This document shows, one piece after another, positions 50,096 to 53,607 of a stretch of 53,607 nt of DNA. Source of the stretch: Candidatus Daviesbacteria bacterium RIFCSPHIGHO2_12_FULL_37_16 (lineage in GTDB: Bacteria > Patescibacteriota > Microgenomatia > Daviesbacterales > UBA10151). A program made the translations under genes and the position numbers. The stretch lies in NCBI GenBank assembly GCA_001776785.1, contig MFDF01000016.1, positions 1-53,607 on the forward strand. The letters are read 5' to 3'. A model generated the notes under the pieces. The model did no database searches and was not told the DNA's origin. It saw only the letters and a list, made by a program, of their open reading frames with translations. How positions within the stretch are numbered: the stretch's first letter is position 1; each line of letters begins with the position of its first letter.

Positions 50096-50665
50096 ATGAT
50101 TGAAAATCCACAGTATACAGGAGTTTTTGTAGGAATACCTTTACCTGATGTATTTATTGGGGATCTTGTTTGTGTACAAGATCAAATTGTACATGTGATA
50201 CCTGGACTTCGGATTGTAAAACCTAAATATGCTCATCTTACTGTATTTAGAATTGGATCATTAAGTAATAGTGAGCTAATAGCGCTTGAAGATTCTTTGA
50301 GGGCTTTTCTCACAAAGAATAGCTTTCCAGATATTACAGTTAAGGGTCTTAAGGGATCAAATCAAAGTAGATTTCTATCTTTAGAGGCTTTTCCTGATGA
50401 CTTTTTAAGAGGTCTTAGGCTGAAAATTGTTGAAGATTATTCAGGGAAAAAAGTATCTTTTCCAAAGAAAAGTTATCCTCATTTAACGCTTAGTACCTGG
50501 ATAAGAAAAGATACATTCAACCTGATTTTAGATAAATTTGAAATAATTGAAGATATTACAAGCTCAGTTGATTGGACTTTTCCAATTCAGGAGATGGCTA
50601 TTTATGGTAAACCATTAGCTAACCCAAGAGTAACTACTATAATTGCCAGAGTTTCAGCTCCATAA
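50096..50665 (+). CDS. 2H phosphoesterase (LigT/CPDase-like)
   Basis: 189 residues with the two H-x-T/S-x motifs of the 2H fold: AHLTVFRIG (H47, T49) and PHLTLSTW (H129, T131), about 80 residues apart as expected. Members hydrolyse 2',3'-cyclic phosphates or ligate 2'-5' RNA ends. Five nt separate it from the HAD gene. The target RNA or nucleotide is unknown. Confidence 0.8.
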   Translation: MIENPQYTGVFVGIPLPDVFIGDLVCVQDQIVHVIPGLRIVKPKYAHLTVFRIGSLSNSELIALEDSLRAFLTKNSFPDITVKGLKGSNQSRFLSLEAFPDDFLRGLRLKIVEDYSGKKVSFPKKSYPHLTLSTWIRKDTFNLILDKFEIIEDITSSVDWTFPIQEMAIYGKPLANPRVTTIIARVSAP

Positions 50666-50793
50666 ATTCTATTTAGCTTCACAAACACTTAAGTTCTAAA
50701 AACTTTTGAAATAGCCTATAATATTTGACTATTGTTGACAAAAGTATTAGAATATACATAAATCTTACAAAACTCTAACAAAGTTTTTACAAA

Positions 50794-51378
50794 ATGATAG
50801 AAGCAGGTAGAGAGATCCTAGAACCCTTAATCAGAGAATTTGATAAACCCCTATTGTTTGTGGATATCCCTTCGTATTTGATACCGGCAAGAAAGCCCAA
50901 TGAAGCAATTCACTCCTACATTTGGAATTTTGATAATGCAGTTGAGTTCCTTAGAGACGAAGTTGAAAAGAACGATAAGATACTGGCCAGCGCTTTTGAC
51001 TTTCAACTTAATAGATTCCAGCGTAGAGATTATGTAATTGGAAGTAATTATCTTTTTCGAGGCAAAGTAAGGAGGAGTAATCCATCAGAAATTTCCAACC
51101 CAAGATATCAACACAGTACTTTAGCTGATACTTTAACAAATTTAGCCAGATTTGGAACTGATAAAACTCCTGATAGACCAAATTGGTACGCAATAGACCC
51201 AAGGGTGGCTCTTGTGTATGCTTTGCCAATAATGGAGGAACAAGTTGGAGTTTTTATGATTTCTAGGGGTGAAATGGAGTGTCCTACAGATGCTTTTGAA
51301 AACGATGGTTTGCTCCCTAAGGCCGGGAGAAGCTATAAAGAACTTCATCTTGGAACTATCTTAATTGATTTAGTGTAA
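50794..51378 (+). CDS. Hypothetical protein after the 2H gene
   Basis: 194 residues, soluble, not recognised. Visible stretches: EILEPLIREFDKPLLFVDIPSYL, AFDFQLNRFQRRDYVIGSNYLFRG, WYAIDPRVALVYALPIM and a late YKELHLGTILIDL. The mixed alpha/beta pattern looks enzyme-like. It lies 128 nt after the 2H gene, possibly with its own promoter; functional link to HAD-2H is only by position. Confidence 0.6.
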   Translation: MIEAGREILEPLIREFDKPLLFVDIPSYLIPARKPNEAIHSYIWNFDNAVEFLRDEVEKNDKILASAFDFQLNRFQRRDYVIGSNYLFRGKVRRSNPSEISNPRYQHSTLADTLTNLARFGTDKTPDRPNWYAIDPRVALVYALPIMEEQVGVFMISRGEMECPTDAFENDGLLPKAGRSYKELHLGTILIDLV

Positions 51379-51479
51379 ATTCCCCAAAACTCATTTTACT
51401 TTGCATTTAAACCTATAGTGTAGTATAATATTAATCATATTTAGGCTTAGAGATTTATTCTCTAGGTTATAAATAAAGT

Positions 51480-52124
51480 ATGTTTGCAAGCGTTCTTTCT
51501 TCAGTACTAATTTTCTCACTTATTTCCCTAAACACCATAGGGGTACCAGTTTCTGAACCTAAAACTGTACTTTCTTCCAGGTCTATCTCTTTAGAGCAAA
51601 GACAGCCAGACAGGTATATTAATTCTGTATTTAAAGATAATATTTTACTTAACATGGCTTATTTGAGGGGAAGTGTGACTTCAAAAGAAAACCTTAGTTG
51701 GGATGAAGTCAGAAAACCTTTTGAGTATGAATTTGTTTTAGAGCCAGGCCAAACTTTTGCTTACCATGATGATGTATTAGGCAGTTACCAGGGAAGCTTG
51801 GTTAAAACAACCAGAGCCCATTTTAATGGTTCAGAAGGATTTAAGTCTGATGGATATTTAATGGGTGATGGTGTCTGCCATTTAGCCTCAGTTATTAATT
51901 ATGCAGCCAAAGATGCGGGTTTGGATTCATATGCCCCTTCTAACCATAATTTTGCAGCTATAAATGAGGTCCCTAAAGAATATGGAGTTGCAATTTATAA
52001 TATGCCTGGAAACAGGGCAGTTGGAGAAAGACAAAACCTTTATATAACTAATAATTTTGATTCAAAAGTTACATTCAGGTTTGATTTTGATGGAGATAAC
52101 TTAAAAGTTGAGGTTTACAGGTAA
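51480..52124 (+). CDS. VanW-like exported protein
   Basis: 214 residues. N-terminal hydrophobic segment (SVLSSVLIFSLISL). The VanW pattern is present: FVLEPGQTFAYHDD, GYLMGDGVCHLASVINYAAKDAGLDSYAPSNHNFA (GVC-x-L/V-A/S with downstream H). VanW proteins occur with peptidoglycan or glycopeptide-resistance genes; function is unproven. TATAAA (51468-51473) lies 6 nt before the ATG. It is followed by the nucleotidyltransferase and murA. Confidence 0.82.
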   Translation: MFASVLSSVLIFSLISLNTIGVPVSEPKTVLSSRSISLEQRQPDRYINSVFKDNILLNMAYLRGSVTSKENLSWDEVRKPFEYEFVLEPGQTFAYHDDVLGSYQGSLVKTTRAHFNGSEGFKSDGYLMGDGVCHLASVINYAAKDAGLDSYAPSNHNFAAINEVPKEYGVAIYNMPGNRAVGERQNLYITNNFDSKVTFRFDFDGDNLKVEVYR

Positions 52125-52152
52125 AGGTAATATACTCGAGGAGAAATAGCGG

Positions 52153-53397
52153 ATGAATAAACAAAGTGTTGAAAAGGTAATTGTGTTGGCAGCTGGAGAA
52201 AGTTCCAGATTCTGGCCCCTGGCTACAAAGGTGCATAAATCTTTTTATAAAATGGGTTTGGGAGCAAGTCTTATTGAGGTGACAATCTTTAACCTTTTAA
52301 AAAATATCAAACAAATTAAAGAGATCTACATTGTGGTTTCTCCAAAGGATAAGGATAGGGCGGTTTCATTATTTTTAGGGAATCCGAAAATAAAAATAGT
52401 TACCCAAAACCTGCCTAAAGGACAGGGTGACGCCATACTTTCTGCAAAAGAGTTTATATCTAAAGATGAAAAAGTCTTTATAACCTCTGCTGACAAGATT
52501 AACGCTTATAAGTTATTTCAGTCTCTACAAACCAGGGAAAATGAGTCTATAGCTGTCAGAACATCAGACTCTGCAAATTTATATGGAATGGTCAGGCTTA
52601 ATATAAACAGAAGGGTTGTGGATGTATCTGAGAAACCTTCTAAAAAAGGTGAGTACAAATTAAGGATTACCAGCGGGTATATTTTAGACTCAAGATTTTT
52701 TAATTATTTAGATAAGGTTAAAAAGGAGCATTACAGTTTAGAGATAGCCCTTAAAAAGTATATTAAAGATGTTGATGTCGCAGGGGTTTTGGTTGATGAT
52801 ATAGAAGAAGTAACTTTAAAATTTGCCTGGCATTTATTAAATATAAATGCACTTTTGTTATCTGAGCTTAAAGGTACCCACATAGCTCCAAGCGCAAGCA
52901 TTTCCCCCACAGCTAAAATTGAAGGTCCAGTAGTTATTGGGGCAGAGGCTAAGGTTTTAGATTTTGCCAAAATTTCAGGTCCTGTTTATATAGGTAAAAA
53001 TGCTGTGGTGGGAGATTATAGTTCTATCAGAGAAAATAGCTTCATTGATGATGAAGTTTTGGTGGGGAGCCACTCTGAGATTAAAAATTCAATTATTTAT
53101 AAAGGTGGACACCTTCATAGAAATTATGTTGGAGATTCCATCATTGATGAGGGTACAAGAATTGGAGCTGGGACTGTATTTGCTAACAGAAGAATTGACA
53201 GGGGAGAAATCCAGAGCAAGATTAAAAAAATTAAGATTTCTACCGGGCTTACCTCATTTGGGGCAATATTAGGAAGAGATGTAAAGCTTGGGGTAAACTG
53301 CAGCTTAATGCCCGGGGTAAAAATTGGTGAGGGGTCTATGGTTTTACCTCAAACTTGTGTTTTTGATGATATTGAAGATAAAGGAGCGACAAAGTAA
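52153..53397 (+). CDS. GlmU-like sugar-phosphate nucleotidyltransferase
   Basis: 414 residues. N-terminal nucleotidyltransferase domain with IVLAAGESSRFWPLATKVHKSF (L-x2-G-x-G-T-R-like loop altered to GESSRF) and EKPSKKGEYK. C-terminal left-handed beta-helix hexapeptides (ISPTAKIEGPVVIGAEAKV, IGKNAVVGDYSSIRENSF). It likely activates a sugar-1-phosphate and may be bifunctional. SD GAGGAG precedes the ATG. It overlaps murA by one base, tying it to cell-wall precursor synthesis. Confidence 0.85.
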   Translation: MNKQSVEKVIVLAAGESSRFWPLATKVHKSFYKMGLGASLIEVTIFNLLKNIKQIKEIYIVVSPKDKDRAVSLFLGNPKIKIVTQNLPKGQGDAILSAKEFISKDEKVFITSADKINAYKLFQSLQTRENESIAVRTSDSANLYGMVRLNINRRVVDVSEKPSKKGEYKLRITSGYILDSRFFNYLDKVKKEHYSLEIALKKYIKDVDVAGVLVDDIEEVTLKFAWHLLNINALLLSELKGTHIAPSASISPTAKIEGPVVIGAEAKVLDFAKISGPVYIGKNAVVGDYSSIRENSFIDDEVLVGSHSEIKNSIIYKGGHLHRNYVGDSIIDEGTRIGAGTVFANRRIDRGEIQSKIKKIKISTGLTSFGAILGRDVKLGVNCSLMPGVKIGEGSMVLPQTCVFDDIEDKGATK

Positions 53398-53607
53398 TGG
53401 CTAAATATATTATTGAGGGTGGAAAAAAGTTAAAAGGAACAATAAAAATTGGAGGGAATAAAAATTCTGTTTTTCCTGCTTTTGCAGCCTGTTTACTGAC
53501 TGAAGATGAAGTAGTTTTAAGAAATATTCCTGAAATTGAGGATGTTAGGGTCAGTATTGGGATTTTAAAAAAATTAGGTGTTAAAGTCCAAAGATCTGAT
53601 GATATTG
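53397..53607 (+). CDS. murA: UDP-GlcNAc 1-carboxyvinyltransferase, N-terminal part
   Basis: The first 70 codons are inside the window: MAKYIIEGGKKLKGTIKI, then GGNKNSVFPAFAACLLTEDEV with the Lys-Asn of the UDP-GlcNAc site, LRNIPEIEDV and LKKLGVKV, which are the MurA/EPSP-synthase-fold start. It commits UDP-GlcNAc to peptidoglycan. Start overlaps the previous stop (TAATG). The rest, including the catalytic Cys loop, is outside the window. Confidence 0.92.
   Translation, partial: MAKYIIEGGKKLKGTIKIGGNKNSVFPAFAACLLTEDEVVLRNIPEIEDVRVSIGILKKLGVKVQRSDDI

Overview
The window reads as part of a small, AT-rich genome of a Candidate Phyla Radiation (Patescibacteria) bacterium, most likely Microgenomates-like; this is an inference from gene content, not from a marker tree. 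It is gene-dense and has single-copy tRNA genes scattered among unrelated genes. It also has many short secreted or membrane proteins with weak family resemblance. TGA is used as an ordinary stop, so the genetic code is standard. Many genes have a TATAAT-like box only 5-10 nt before the start codon, which suggests widespread leaderless mRNAs.

Layout. 1-4.9 kb: the tail of a transposase, then a prkA-yeaH-spoVR stress operon. 4.9-5.5 kb: tRNA-Lys with two tRNA 3'-half remnants and hairpin elements, then tRNA-Arg. 5.6-16.1 kb: SurA-N-like protein, PAP2 phosphatase, ABC-2 exporter, a stand-alone cyanophycin-synthetase N-domain-like protein, GT4 glycosyltransferase, NAD kinase, YdjM-like hydrolase, MFS exporter, TrhO tRNA hydroxylase and an acyl-ACP desaturase. 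16.2-21.4 kb: secreted proteins, a tiny GIY-YIG gene wedged between a broken and an intact tRNA-His, a beta-helix protein, a YdeI/DUF1905 protein and a secreted glycoside hydrolase. 21.4-26.7 kb: DNA polymerase IV carrying two in-frame palindromic insertions, UDP-glucuronate decarboxylase, PEP synthase and tRNA-Arg(UCU). 26.8-29.8 kb: a secreted-protein cluster with two putative zinc metalloproteases.

30.0-37.2 kb looks like an accessory island ending at tRNA-Gly. It holds a membrane protein, a TPR-like protein, RmuC, a 1323-residue SF1 helicase-nuclease and a divergent HTH protein, and is a candidate defence or recombination module. 37.2-42.9 kb: corA-membrane protein-HIT operon, tRNA-Leu and tRNA-Pro, an orphan sensor kinase, an RRM protein with a structured leader, endonuclease III and Fic. 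43-48.5 kb: DUF1003 protein, pterin dehydratase, Obg, SGNH hydrolase, acyltransferase and GT4. 48.5-53.6 kb: a REP-associated (RAYT) transposase, tRNA-Gln, a HAD plus 2H-phosphoesterase pair, a VanW-like protein, a sugar nucleotidyltransferase and the start of murA.

Three themes recur. Short palindromic elements of several families lie beside or inside tRNA genes and even inside dinB, and a RAYT transposase is present that might move them. Two oxygen-using enzymes (TrhO, acyl-ACP desaturase) are encoded tail to tail. Cell-envelope functions dominate the rest (glycosyltransferases, acyltransferase, secreted hydrolases, VanW, MurA). No rRNA, CRISPR array or prophage structural module was seen, and no gap between genes exceeds about 300 bases.
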